Source: Acidobacteriota bacterium
Lineage (GTDB): Bacteria > Acidobacteriota > Polarisedimenticolia > Gp22-AA2
Reading direction: 5' to 3'
DNA length: 50,123 nucleotides
Assembly (NCBI GenBank): GCA_018606725.1
Contig: JAGYID010000009.1
Span: 1 to 50,123 of the forward strand
Made by a program: the position numbers and the translations under genes. Positions 9,001 to 15,838 of the stretch are shown one piece after another (the first letter of the stretch is position 1; each line of letters starts with the position of its first letter). The notes under the pieces were generated by a model. It did no database searches. It was not told the DNA's origin and worked only from the letters and a program-made list of their open reading frames with translations.

Positions 9001-9742
9001 GGCGTTCGTCGGGGCGTCCGGCAAGCCGATCCTCGGCTTCTGGTTGTTCTTCGTCATGGCCCTCGGCATGGGGCTGCCGTTCCTGGTCCTGGGGGTGTTC
9101 TCCGGCGCGCTCGCCAACCTGCCGCGCTCGGGCGGCTGGCTGATCTACGCCAAGAAGGTCATGGGGATCGGTCTCCTGGCGGTGGCTCTGTATTTTCTGC
9201 AGCCGTTCCTGAGCGACCGGGTGCTTGGCTGGGCGGCGCTCGGCTTCGGCGTCGGCGCCGGGCTCTATCTTGCGTTCCTGGAGCGCACCCGCATGGCGGC
9301 GCGCTCGTTCCCGGTCGTCAAGTCGGCGATCGGCGCCGCCGTGGTGGTGGTGACGTTGTGGCTGGCGCTGCCGCTGGTGCAGACCCGGCCCGGTCCCGCC
9401 TGGCGGCCATACAGCCACGAGGCCTATGCAGCGGCGCTCTCCTCGGGCCAGCCGGTGATCATCGACTTCTTCGCCGACTGGTGCCTGCCGTGCAAGGAGC
9501 TCGACCGCTTCACGTTCTCGAATCCGCTGGTCCTCGATGAAACCCGCCGCTTCGTCCTCCTGAAGGCCGATCTGACGCAGTTCGAGTCGAGTCAGGTCCG
9601 CGACATCCGCGATCGATTCGCGGTCATCGGCGTGCCGACCATCGTGTTCGTCGACAGCCGCGGACAGGAGCCGAAGGACCTGCGCCTGTATGGATTCGAG
9701 GAAGTCCCCGCCTTCGTGGCGCGCCTGCAGAAGGTGCGCTAG
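6059..9742 (+). CDS. YyaL/DUF255 thioredoxin-like protein fused to DsbD-type thiol:disulfide reductase
   Basis: A 1227-residue fusion. A signal peptide (to about residue 26) leads into a complete YyaL/SSP411-like protein: a Trx-like domain with CHWC (C76, C79) and DREERPDLDR, then an alpha/alpha-barrel glycosidase-like region (GGLHDQIGGGFHRYS, HFEKMLYDNALL, LTAWNGLM) to about residue 620. After an Ala/Pro-rich linker comes a DsbD: a DsbD-alpha-like domain (about 660-800) with Cys in VGYQACSHKVCL, a CcdA-like membrane core with TPCVYP (C857) and APCIGP (C972), and a C-terminal thioredoxin with WCLPCK (C1142, C1145). DsbD passes electrons from cytoplasmic thioredoxin to periplasmic partners, so the first half is probably a periplasmic client. 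A TAGAAT -10-like box ends nine bases before the ATG, with no ribosome binding site, suggesting a leaderless start. The TAG stop lies in the inverted repeat of the next element. Confidence 0.9.
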   Translation: MSLMRLPLAIATIALLLAASPPPASAATNHLAGQTSPYLLEHLGNPVDWYPWGDEALRRARVEDRPIFLSIGYSACHWCHVMERESFEDAGIAAVLNARFVPIKVDREERPDLDRIYMAAVVALTGGGGWPMSVFLAPNLQPFFGATYLPRDRFLEILNGVARTWAERRDQVIATAAKVQAMVEQELAAGPAAEAPVPAPELRAAAIDSLRAGFDRRDGGFGAAPKFPPYGALAILLRSHAATGDAEALDMAVRTLDAMARGGLHDQIGGGFHRYSTDARWFAPHFEKMLYDNALLAPLYLEAWKQTGRVDFRRVAEGALAWAGREMTDPAGAFYATLDADSEGEEGRFYLWTTAEVRRVLGDDEARLVIDYYGMTEAGNFRAGQNILYVPVPVPLPDFARRKQLDGTGLRARLDADRAILLAVRDRRPRPHRDGKILTAWNGLMISTLARAAQITGDDAWRASAERAATAIAARVQSGDGRLRASWTSGRAGPPGYLDDYAFLARAYLDLHATTGRRSWLDRAASTVRAAAPFRDPGGGFFFTSEEHRDLIARAMDFQDTSLPSGNAIMAECLVRLADALGETGWRDEAARTIRRAAPGMRRSPVAYASMILAAESLESPPAPAVEPAAAGPGAAAGEPAAGVAAGGVARGTVVGRANAERVVEGTIATPALTIRPGQAVTLSLELSIKDGWHVNSHAPTLEYLIPTKVTLPSPGQAMVDSIDYPAGKLVTLEFAKEKLSVYEGRTTIRVNLRPSPDGPDGPQGARAIVLRVGYQACSHKVCLAPETLEFSVLLTVEGEPVALSPAPADAAGAVPGDAPGATDGAGGMGAVLAERGLLGFLVLIFLAGLALDLTPCVYPLVPVTISFFAGQASGSWGRRIALPSLYVLGMALTYSLLGVAAGLSGGLFGATLQNPWIVGVLVLLFVGMALSMFGLFEFRLPGFLTRFGGGRRGPIGALIMGLTMGIVAAPCIGPFVVGLLAFVGASGKPILGFWLFFVMALGMGLPFLVLGVFSGALANLPRSGGWLIYAKKVMGIGLLAVALYFLQPFLSDRVLGWAALGFGVGAGLYLAFLERTRMAARSFPVVKSAIGAAVVVVTLWLALPLVQTRPGPAWRPYSHEAYAAALSSGQPVIIDFFADWCLPCKELDRFTFSNPLVLDETRRFVLLKADLTQFESSQVRDIRDRFAVIGVPTIVFVDSRGQEPKDLRLYGFEEVPAFVARLQKVR

Positions 9743-9886
9743 GAGCCTGTCCGGGTATTCGGCCGGGCCGCGCGCATGGGGCTTGCGCGTCGCAGACAAG
9801 GAGCGAGGAGGACAATGACCCTGGTCGGTCATCGACGACGAGCGACGCGGAACGCGGTCCAGCCCAATACTCGGACAGGCTCCTAG
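9739..9886. mobile_element. 148-bp MITE/REP-like element with terminal inverted repeats
   Basis: The ends are near-perfect inverted repeats: 9739-9762 (ctaggagcctgtccgggtat...) and the complement of 9863-9886 match at 22 of 24 positions. The interior has no coding capacity but contains a small hairpin around 9813-9830 (atgacc/ggtcat). The left repeat supplies the TAG stop of the upstream fusion gene and the right repeat supplies an in-frame TAG six bases before the TTG start of threonine synthase. A 29-bp copy of one end recurs at 30559-30587 with two mismatches. No transposase is nearby, so it would need to be moved in trans. Confidence 0.75.
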
Positions 9887-9889
9887 ACC

Positions 9890-11104
9890 TTGCCGGCCGC
9901 GGCCAGCGCCTTCGATCGGCTCGAGTGCCCGCGCTGCGGCGGTCGTCGTCCCGCGACGGGGCCGCCGGCGTCGCGGTGCGATTGCGGCGGGCCGCTGCTG
10001 GCCCGCTACCGTCTCGACGAAGCGCGCGCCAGCTTGAGGCTCGACCGCCTCGCCGATCGGCCGCGAACGTCCTGGCGCTACGCGGAAGTCCTGCCGGGCG
10101 TCGAGCCGATCACCCTCGGGGAGGGGGGCACACCGCTCCTTCCGGCCGAGCGGCTTGGAGGCGATCTCGGCCTGCCCCGGCTGCACATCAAGGATGAGGC
10201 GATCAATCCGACCGGCTCGTTCAAGGCCCGCGGCATGGCGGTGGCGGTGTCGGTCCTGGCGGCGGCGGGCGTGCGGCGCGTCGCCGCTCCGTCGGCCGGC
10301 AACGCCGGTTCGGCTCTGGCGGCGTACGGGGCGCGCGCCGGCATGGCGGTCCATCTGTTCCTGCCCGCCGCCACACCGGAGCCGTTCGTCCTGGAGGCGC
10401 GGCGGCTCGGTGCGCGCGTCACCCTGGTGCCGGGCTCAATCGCCGACGCCGGCTCGGAGATGCGTCGTGTCATGGGGCCGCCCGGTGACAGCCGCCGCGA
10501 CGGCTGGTTCGACGTCTCGACCCTGCGCGAGCCGTTCCGCGTCGAGGGGAAAAAGCTCATGGCCTACGAGATCGTCGAGCAGCTGGGTGGCATCCCGGAT
10601 GCGATCGTCTATCCTGCCGGCGGCGGCACCGGGCTGATCGGCATGTGGAAGGCGTTTGACGAGATGGAGGAGCTCGGCTGGATCGGCCCGGCCCGGCCGC
10701 GGCTGATCGCGGTCCAGGCCTCGGGGTGCGCGCCGATCGTCCGCGCCTTCGAAGCGGGGGAGGAGGCGGCCGCGCCGTGGGCCGGCCCCCGGACCATCGC
10801 CGCGGGTCTGCGGGTGCCGGCCAGCCTGGGGGACTTTCTCATGCTGCGCGCCCTGCGCGCCTCCCGGGGCACCGCGGTGGCCGTCGAGGATCATGAGATG
10901 ATCGCCGGGGCACGCGCCCTCGCGAGCCGCGAGGGGGTCGATGCCTGTCCGGAAGGGGGTGCGGCGCTGGCGGCCATCGTCCGGCTGCGGCGCGCCGGTC
11001 ACATCCGGCCGGATGAATGCGTCGTGTTGTTCAACACCGGGACCGGGCTCAAGTACGCCGGCTCCGGACTTCAATGCGAATCGCAGGTGGAAGGAGGTCT
11101 GTGA
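9890..11104 (+). CDS. thrC: Threonine synthase (PLP-dependent)
   Basis: A 404-residue fold-type II PLP enzyme that converts O-phosphohomoserine to threonine and phosphate. An N-terminal zinc-ribbon-like segment (CPRCGG...CDCGG) is followed by LGEGGTPLLPAERL and the PLP lysine in NPTGSFKARGM (K112). PSAGNAGSALAAYG and the phosphate-binding glycine loop YPAGGGTGLIG are present, and the length is typical. The only possible start is the TTG at 9890: the flanking repeat element places an in-frame stop at 9884-9886. No good ribosome binding site precedes it, so the element may have replaced the original 5' region. Its stop overlaps the next start as TGATG. Other family members (for example cysteate synthase) look similar, but the NPTGSFK context favours threonine synthase. 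Confidence 0.88.
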   Translation: MPAAASAFDRLECPRCGGRRPATGPPASRCDCGGPLLARYRLDEARASLRLDRLADRPRTSWRYAEVLPGVEPITLGEGGTPLLPAERLGGDLGLPRLHIKDEAINPTGSFKARGMAVAVSVLAAAGVRRVAAPSAGNAGSALAAYGARAGMAVHLFLPAATPEPFVLEARRLGARVTLVPGSIADAGSEMRRVMGPPGDSRRDGWFDVSTLREPFRVEGKKLMAYEIVEQLGGIPDAIVYPAGGGTGLIGMWKAFDEMEELGWIGPARPRLIAVQASGCAPIVRAFEAGEEAAAPWAGPRTIAAGLRVPASLGDFLMLRALRASRGTAVAVEDHEMIAGARALASREGVDACPEGGAALAAIVRLRRAGHIRPDECVVLFNTGTGLKYAGSGLQCESQVEGGL

Positions 11105-11448
11105 TGCATCCCGCGCGCAGTCGAACCGCCGTCGCCGTCCTGCTGCTAGTCGGAGCCGGCCTCGCCGCCGGACTCGTGGCGCGCGCCGCCACCGAGGCGC
11201 CGCCCGCGGCACCGGCCGCATCCCCCGGCGCGACGCCGGCCGCGTCCCCGAGCCCGACGCCGGAGCTGCCGCGCATCGTCCGGACGGTCTGCACCGACCA
11301 CATCTGCGGCGGCTGCGACGGCAAATGCTCGCGCAACGGCGGACACGTCGCGGTCGACAAGCGGGGACACTGCGCCTGCACGCCGACCGAGGGCAGCCCG
11401 CTCGATCGCGCCACCCGCCAGGCCTATGAGAAGAAGCAGCCGCAGTAG
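11104..11448 (+). CDS. Small secreted cysteine-rich protein
   Basis: A 114-residue protein of unknown function. It has a short basic N terminus, a hydrophobic segment (VAVLLLVGAGLAAGLVA, about residues 10-26), an Ala/Pro/Ser-rich linker and then a compact Cys cluster: VCTDHICGGCDGKC...HCAC, six cysteines in about 35 residues. The spacing suggests a metal-binding or disulfide-stabilised knuckle outside the cytoplasm. The ATG overlaps the thrC stop by one base and has a perfect AGGAGGT five bases upstream. Its 3' end overlaps folE by 23 bases, so all three genes are probably translated from one message. I do not recognise the family. Confidence 0.75.
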   Translation: MHPARSRTAVAVLLLVGAGLAAGLVARAATEAPPAAPAASPGATPAASPSPTPELPRIVRTVCTDHICGGCDGKCSRNGGHVAVDKRGHCACTPTEGSPLDRATRQAYEKKQPQ

Positions 11449-12067
11449 CGCGGCGGCGCGCCCCGACCGGCGCCGCCTGCTGGCCGCGGCGCGGCTGTTC
11501 CTGGAGGCGATCGGCGAGACCGGGCTGCGCCCCGACACCCGCCGGACGCCGGAACGGGTCGCCGATGCCTGGAGCCGCGAGTTGCTCGCCGGCTACGGCG
11601 CCGACCCGGACGCGCTGCTGGCGACGACGTTTGCCGGCGCGCCCCGCGACATGGTGATCCTGCGCGATCTCCCGTTCACCTCGGTCTGCGCCCACCACCT
11701 GCTGCCGTTTCACGGCACCGCGCACGTCGCCTACCTGCCTGCCGGGCGGCTCGTCGGCCTGTCGAAGATCGCCCGCGCGCTCGATGCGCTGGGGCGTCGG
11801 CTGCAGCTTCAGGAGAGACTGACGCGGCAGGTGGTGACCGCGCTCGACCGGGCGCTGCGGCCGCGGGGCTCCGCCTGCTGGATGGAGGCCGAGCACCTGT
11901 GCATGACGGTGCGCGGCGCCGGCGCGCGTGGCAGCCGCGTCGTGACCGCCGCGTACAGCGGCCAATTCGAGCGGAATGCAGCGCTGCGTTCCGAGTTCTT
12001 GCGCGCCGCCGGCGTCGGCCGGACGACCGGGCGACGCGTCCCCTCCGGGCGCCGACGGCGGCGCTGA
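11426..12067 (+). CDS. folE: GTP cyclohydrolase I
   Basis: A 213-residue cytoplasmic enzyme that makes 7,8-dihydroneopterin triphosphate from GTP, the first step of tetrahydrofolate synthesis. The zinc ligands are visible: C88 and H91 in SVCAHHLLPFHG and C159 in EAEHLCMTVRG. The signature VGLSKIARALDALGRRLQLQ is followed by ERLTRQ, all typical of the FolE I class. An arginine-rich C-terminal tail (GRRVPSGRRRRR) is unusual. The start at 11426 overlaps the preceding Cys-rich gene by 23 bases; a later start is possible because the first ~15 residues are not conserved. The folate it makes would serve the formate-THF ligase encoded at 41448. Confidence 0.92.
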   Translation: MRRSSRSSAAARPDRRRLLAAARLFLEAIGETGLRPDTRRTPERVADAWSRELLAGYGADPDALLATTFAGAPRDMVILRDLPFTSVCAHHLLPFHGTAHVAYLPAGRLVGLSKIARALDALGRRLQLQERLTRQVVTALDRALRPRGSACWMEAEHLCMTVRGAGARGSRVVTAAYSGQFERNAALRSEFLRAAGVGRTTGRRVPSGRRRRR

Positions 12068-12093
12068 ACGTCCGTGATAGACTGCCCGCCCGC

Positions 12094-14367
12094 ATGGTGA
12101 TCCCGATCCGCACTCACGTCGCCATCGTTGCGCTCGTCCTCCTGTCGGGGGGCCACGGCAACGCCGCCGGGCCGCAGACCGCCGCGCCGACACCGGCGCC
12201 CGCGCCAACCGCGGCCGCGTCCTCCGGTCCGACGCTGCAGGCGCCGCCGGCGCGCAAGGTGCGGATCGGCCTGACCAACGATCCGCTCAAGGTGCGGATC
12301 TCGGCCGACGGCGGCATCGTCGTGCGCGAGTCCGGCCGCCGGCAGACCATCTGGCGGCCGCGCTTCGACAGCCTCACCCTGGTGAGCGACGTGTCGGGTG
12401 GCGCCGAGAGCGGCCTGGTGTACCGGGTCCAGGTCGCCACCTTCGCGGCGCAGGACCAGGCGGAGGCGAAGAAACGCGAGCTCGAGACGCTGCTGCCGGG
12501 CCAGAAGGTCGTGGTGACCTATCACCCCGACCGGCGCGCCTGGCGCGTGCGGGTGGGCGAGTTCCTCACCCGCGATGACGCGGCGCTGCTGGTGCAGCGG
12601 CTCAACGAGGAGGGCTACAACGAGCTGTGGATCGCCGAGGAGGGACGCGCCGTCGGCGGCCGGCGCCGCATCCGCCTGGTCGACGACCGCTGGCGGGATT
12701 TCCTGACCGGCTTCGATCGGGTCCGCATCGAGCCGGCGCGCCCCGGCCAGCCGCTGCGCGTCGACCAGAGCGCCTACCGCGGCACGCTCGAGGCCCGCGT
12801 CGACCGCGCCGGCAATCTTCAAATGATTAACGAAGTGGACATGGAGGAGTACCTGCGCGGCGTGGTGCCGAACGAGATGGGGCCCGGCGTCTACCCGGAG
12901 TTGCAGGCCCTCATGGCCCAGGCGGTCGCCGCCCGCACCTACATCGTCGCCAACCTGGGGCAGTTCTCCGAGGACGGTTACGACGTCTGCGACAGCCCGC
13001 AATGCCAGGTCTACCGCGGCTTCGGCTCGGAGCATCCGCTCACCGACCAGGCGGTCGAGGAGACCCGCGGGCTGGTGCTGACCTTCGCCGGCAAGCCGAT
13101 CAACGCTCTGTACACCTCGACATGCGGCGGGCACACGGAGGACGGCAACCTGATCTTCACCGAGGAGAAGATGCCGTACCTGAAGGGGGTGCCGTGCTAC
13201 CCCGAGGCGGAGGCGGAGAGCCGCGCCATCACCGGCCGCGCCTCGGTGGATGCGCTGGTGCTCGAGGACGGCGCGCCGGCGAACGAGGAGCTCGCCCTGA
13301 TGAAGCGGCTGGGCATTGCGCCTTCCGAAGCGATGCAGCGCGCCTGGCTCGCCGGGCAGGCCAGCGCCGAGGAGGTCGAGCGCTGGGCGGCGTTCGCCCT
13401 GGGGATGGTCGGAAAGACTCCCGCGCCGGACGGGTTGCCCGAAGCCCCGCAGATGCACGACCTGGCGTCCTACTACAGCCGCTCGCTCGGCTGGTCCGAG
13501 AAACAGAAGCTGGCGCTGCACGACAAGGATCTCCCGTACCTGCTGGCGTTCCGGGATCGCGACGCCATCCCGAAGGAGGCGCAGCGGTCGTACGCCGTCC
13601 TGATCCTCGAGGGGATCCTGACACCGTTCCCCGACAACACCCTGCGCCCGCACCTCCGCCCGTCGCGGGGCCTGGTGCTGCGCTCGCTGTACCGGATCCT
13701 CGACTACTACGGCGCGCTCGGCCTGGTCCGCGGCACCTACCGCGGCAGCGACGGCGAGGCGGTGCTGGTGGAGGAGAAGAAGGATCTGCGGACGCTGTCG
13801 CTTCAGGACGATATCGCGCTGTTCCGATCGTTCCGCGATGTGTCGTACCCGAGCCAGAGCATCCCGCTGGTGCTGGGCGACCGGGTCGTCTACCACCTCG
13901 CGGTCGACGGCAAGGTCGACTATCTCAAAGTCATCGCCAACCAGCGCGGCGTGTCGGACGACCGTTACTCGTCCGCCTATCGCTGGGAGCAGCGCTACAC
14001 CCGCGCCGAGCTGGAGGCCCTGATCGCCAAGCGCCTGGACGCCGGCCGGCTGACCGACATCGAGCCGACCCGGCGCGGCGTCTCGGGACGCGTCGTCGAG
14101 ATCAAGATCACCGGCAGCCGGGGGACCTTCTACATCCGCGGCTTCAAGATCCGCACCGCCCTCGGGATCCGCGAGAACCTGTTCACGGTCGATCGGACGT
14201 TCGGGGCGGGCGGCGAGGTCGAGTCGTTCATCTTCAGCGGCAAAGGATGGGGGCACGGCGTCGGACTGTGCCAGGTGGGCGCCTACGGCATGGCGATCCG
14301 CGGCAAGACCTACGAGGAGATCCTGCGTCATTACTATTCGGGAGTCGACCTCGTCCGCCAGCGTTGA
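12094..14367 (+). CDS. SpoIID/LytB-domain protein with SPOR domain and SLH-like insert
   Basis: A 757-residue exported protein likely to act on or organise peptidoglycan. After a signal peptide (about residues 1-25) and a Pro/Ala linker, residues ~108-182 form a SPOR-like domain (VYRVQVATFAAQDQAEAKKR ... YNELWIAEE), which binds denuded glycan strands. The SpoIID domain starts near residue 228 (VDMEEYLRGVVPNEM, AVAARTYIVAN, YTSTCGGHTEDG) and ends with GKGWGHGVGLCQVGAYGMA near 716-736. Between the halves lies a ~300-residue insert with an SLH-like piece (ILTPFPDNTLRPHLRPSRG, about 505-525). SpoIID proteins are lytic transglycosylases or amidase enhancers. The start is ATG 12094, with a TAGACT -10-like box (12078-12083) ten bases upstream and no ribosome binding site. 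The 65-residue in-frame extension upstream overlaps folE and is rejected. Confidence 0.87.
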   Translation: MVIPIRTHVAIVALVLLSGGHGNAAGPQTAAPTPAPAPTAAASSGPTLQAPPARKVRIGLTNDPLKVRISADGGIVVRESGRRQTIWRPRFDSLTLVSDVSGGAESGLVYRVQVATFAAQDQAEAKKRELETLLPGQKVVVTYHPDRRAWRVRVGEFLTRDDAALLVQRLNEEGYNELWIAEEGRAVGGRRRIRLVDDRWRDFLTGFDRVRIEPARPGQPLRVDQSAYRGTLEARVDRAGNLQMINEVDMEEYLRGVVPNEMGPGVYPELQALMAQAVAARTYIVANLGQFSEDGYDVCDSPQCQVYRGFGSEHPLTDQAVEETRGLVLTFAGKPINALYTSTCGGHTEDGNLIFTEEKMPYLKGVPCYPEAEAESRAITGRASVDALVLEDGAPANEELALMKRLGIAPSEAMQRAWLAGQASAEEVERWAAFALGMVGKTPAPDGLPEAPQMHDLASYYSRSLGWSEKQKLALHDKDLPYLLAFRDRDAIPKEAQRSYAVLILEGILTPFPDNTLRPHLRPSRGLVLRSLYRILDYYGALGLVRGTYRGSDGEAVLVEEKKDLRTLSLQDDIALFRSFRDVSYPSQSIPLVLGDRVVYHLAVDGKVDYLKVIANQRGVSDDRYSSAYRWEQRYTRAELEALIAKRLDAGRLTDIEPTRRGVSGRVVEIKITGSRGTFYIRGFKIRTALGIRENLFTVDRTFGAGGEVESFIFSGKGWGHGVGLCQVGAYGMAIRGKTYEEILRHYYSGVDLVRQR

Positions 14368-14392
14368 CACCCGCCGGACGTGGAACGATAAT
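14364..14392 (+). promoter_or_regulatory. Sigma-70 promoter for the DUF4388 gene
   Basis: TTGACA (14364-14369) and GATAAT (14387-14392) are separated by exactly 17 bases. The -35 box overlaps the stop codon of the SpoIID gene. Transcription would begin near 14399-14402, immediately before the ATG of a mini-ORF at 14403. Confidence 0.75.
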
Positions 14393-14402
14393 CGCGCCGG
14401 CG

Positions 14403-14429
14403 ATGCGCACCCGGGCACCTCTCCCATGA
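14403..14429 (+). CDS. Eight-codon leader mini-ORF (MRTRAPLP)
   Basis: ATG at 14403 lies about 10 bases after the -10 box, so it could be read as a leaderless start. It encodes MRTRAPLP and ends in TGA at 14427-14429, which overlaps the ATG of the next gene as ATGA. The downstream gene has no ribosome binding site of its own, so coupling to this mini-ORF is a natural explanation for its translation. The alternative is that the mini-ORF is accidental and the DUF4388 gene starts at ATG 14435. Confidence 0.4.
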   Translation: MRTRAPLP

Positions 14430-15529
14430 CGCTGATGAGCTTTCACGGCCGGCTGCGCGCCCTGAGCCTCGTTGACATCCTGGAGTTCCTGCGCGTTCTC
14501 AACCGGCCCGGCCTGCTGTCGGTGACCACCGGCGGCGCCGCCGTCGGCCTCTATCTGCGGGACGCGGCCCTGGTCGGATCGACCTCGACGCGGCCGGGCG
14601 ACCGCCTCGTCGATCGGCTGCTGGGTTGGGGGCGGATCACCCCGGAGCAGCACGAGGCCCTGCTGCTGCGCGTGGCGGGGGGCGAGCCGATGTTCAAGGC
14701 GCTGCAGGCGGCTTCGGGACTGGCGCCGCGCGAGCTCATCGAGGCCCGCGCCCGGCGCGCCAGGGAGATCGCCCTCGAGACATTCGAATGGAATACCGGT
14801 TCGTTCGCGTTCATCGAGGGAGAAGCGCCCGCGGAGGAGGCGGCCGGAGTCAGCCTGCCGCTCCTCGACCTGATCACCGACGGCATCCGGCGGATCGCCA
14901 ACGTGGCGCTGTTCGGCGAGCGGATCGCCTCGCCGGACTGGATCTTCGAGGCGCTTCCGGAGGACGACGGACGCGCCCGGTCGCGGCTCGAGCCGCACGA
15001 GGACTATGTGCGCGGGCTGGTCGACGGCGTCCGCACGGTGGGCGCGATCGTCCGCCTGTCGGAGTTCACCGAGCCGGAGACGCTGCGGACCCTGTTCCTG
15101 CTCCAGTCCACCGGCTGGCTGGTGGTGAAGCCCGGTCCGGCCCCGGAGGACGACGCGGAGGCGGATCTCGAAGGCATCATCGCGCGCTACAACGGCATGT
15201 TCGGCCGCGTCCACGCCGTCATGATGCGGGAGGTGGGGCCGATCTCCGAGCCGTTGCTGGAGAAGGCGTTGCGCTCGCTGCAGCCGGCCCACCCGGAACT
15301 GTTCGCCGCCGCGGCCCTCGGCGGCGACGGGACGATCGACCCGGACCTGCTGCATCGCAGCCTGCGCGGACCCGTCGCGCAGCGGCGCGCCGATCTCGTG
15401 CAGGGGCTCAACGAGCTGCTCTACGCCGAGCTCCTGGTGCTGCGCCGCACCCTCGGACCGGAGCACGAGACCCGGCTGCTCCGGGAGATGCGCCTCGACC
15501 CGGCGCGCGGCTTGGCGACGGAACGCTGA
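14426..15529 (+). CDS. DUF4388 (PATAN-like) domain protein
   Basis: A 367-residue cytoplasmic protein. The N terminus (MSFHGRLRALSLVDILEFLR ... GLLSVTTGGAAVGLYLRD ... GDRLVDRLLGWGRITPEQ) is the DUF4388/PATAN domain, an adaptor found in proteins linked to motility, response regulation and surface behaviour in Acidobacteriota, Myxococcota and cyanobacteria. The second half continues with a DUF4388-like pattern (helical and charged, DYVRGLVDGVRTVGAIVRLS) without a recognisable catalytic motif. It has its own promoter at 14364. Its stop overlaps the next ATG as TGATG, so it heads an operon with the small zinc-ribbon protein, miaA and pgsA. The start may be 14426 or 14435. Confidence 0.8.
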   Translation: MTLMSFHGRLRALSLVDILEFLRVLNRPGLLSVTTGGAAVGLYLRDAALVGSTSTRPGDRLVDRLLGWGRITPEQHEALLLRVAGGEPMFKALQAASGLAPRELIEARARRAREIALETFEWNTGSFAFIEGEAPAEEAAGVSLPLLDLITDGIRRIANVALFGERIASPDWIFEALPEDDGRARSRLEPHEDYVRGLVDGVRTVGAIVRLSEFTEPETLRTLFLLQSTGWLVVKPGPAPEDDAEADLEGIIARYNGMFGRVHAVMMREVGPISEPLLEKALRSLQPAHPELFAAAALGGDGTIDPDLLHRSLRGPVAQRRADLVQGLNELLYAELLVLRRTLGPEHETRLLREMRLDPARGLATER

Positions 15530-15834
15530 TGGCCAGGCTGCTGGTCCGTCTCGGCGGCCTGCTGCTGTTGGCCTCGGTGCTCTACCTGGCGATCGCCCAG
15601 TGGGCTTTCGGCGCCGTCGACAATGCGCTGTTCCTCAAGATTCTCCTCGGCGGGGGGGTCTCCGTGGCGGCCGGCGTCGTCCTGTGGATCCTCGGTCGGG
15701 GCGCCGCCGGGCTCGCGGCCCGCTCCTGCCGGCGCTGCGGGCGGCGGGTGAAGCCGGGGCGGACCTACTGCGAGGATCACCTCAAGGAGGCGATCGACGA
15801 GTACCGGGACCAGCAGCGGGAGCAGAAGAGGTGA
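15529..15834 (+). CDS. Small membrane protein with C-terminal zinc ribbon
   Basis: A 101-residue protein with two predicted transmembrane segments (GGLLLLASVLYLAIAQWAF, about residues 9-27, and ILLGGGVSVAAGVVLWILG, about 38-56) followed by a cytoplasmic or exposed CRRCGRRVKPGRTYCEDH motif (about 67-84) that looks like a one-zinc ribbon using Cys/Cys/Cys/His. The tail is charged. It overlaps the DUF4388 stop as TGATG and miaA follows four bases after its stop, so it is embedded in the operon. No named family is recognised. Confidence 0.75.
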   Translation: MARLLVRLGGLLLLASVLYLAIAQWAFGAVDNALFLKILLGGGVSVAAGVVLWILGRGAAGLAARSCRRCGRRVKPGRTYCEDHLKEAIDEYRDQQREQKR

Positions 15835-15838
15835 GTCG

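Noticed and set aside
8198-10354. A 718-codon minus-strand frame across dsbD, the repeat element and thrC
   Set aside because: It crosses three unrelated plus-strand features and has an antisense-type composition.
11809-14427. An 872-codon minus-strand frame opposite folE and the SpoIID gene
   Set aside because: Antisense shadow of clear domains on the plus strand; no motif or ribosome binding site.
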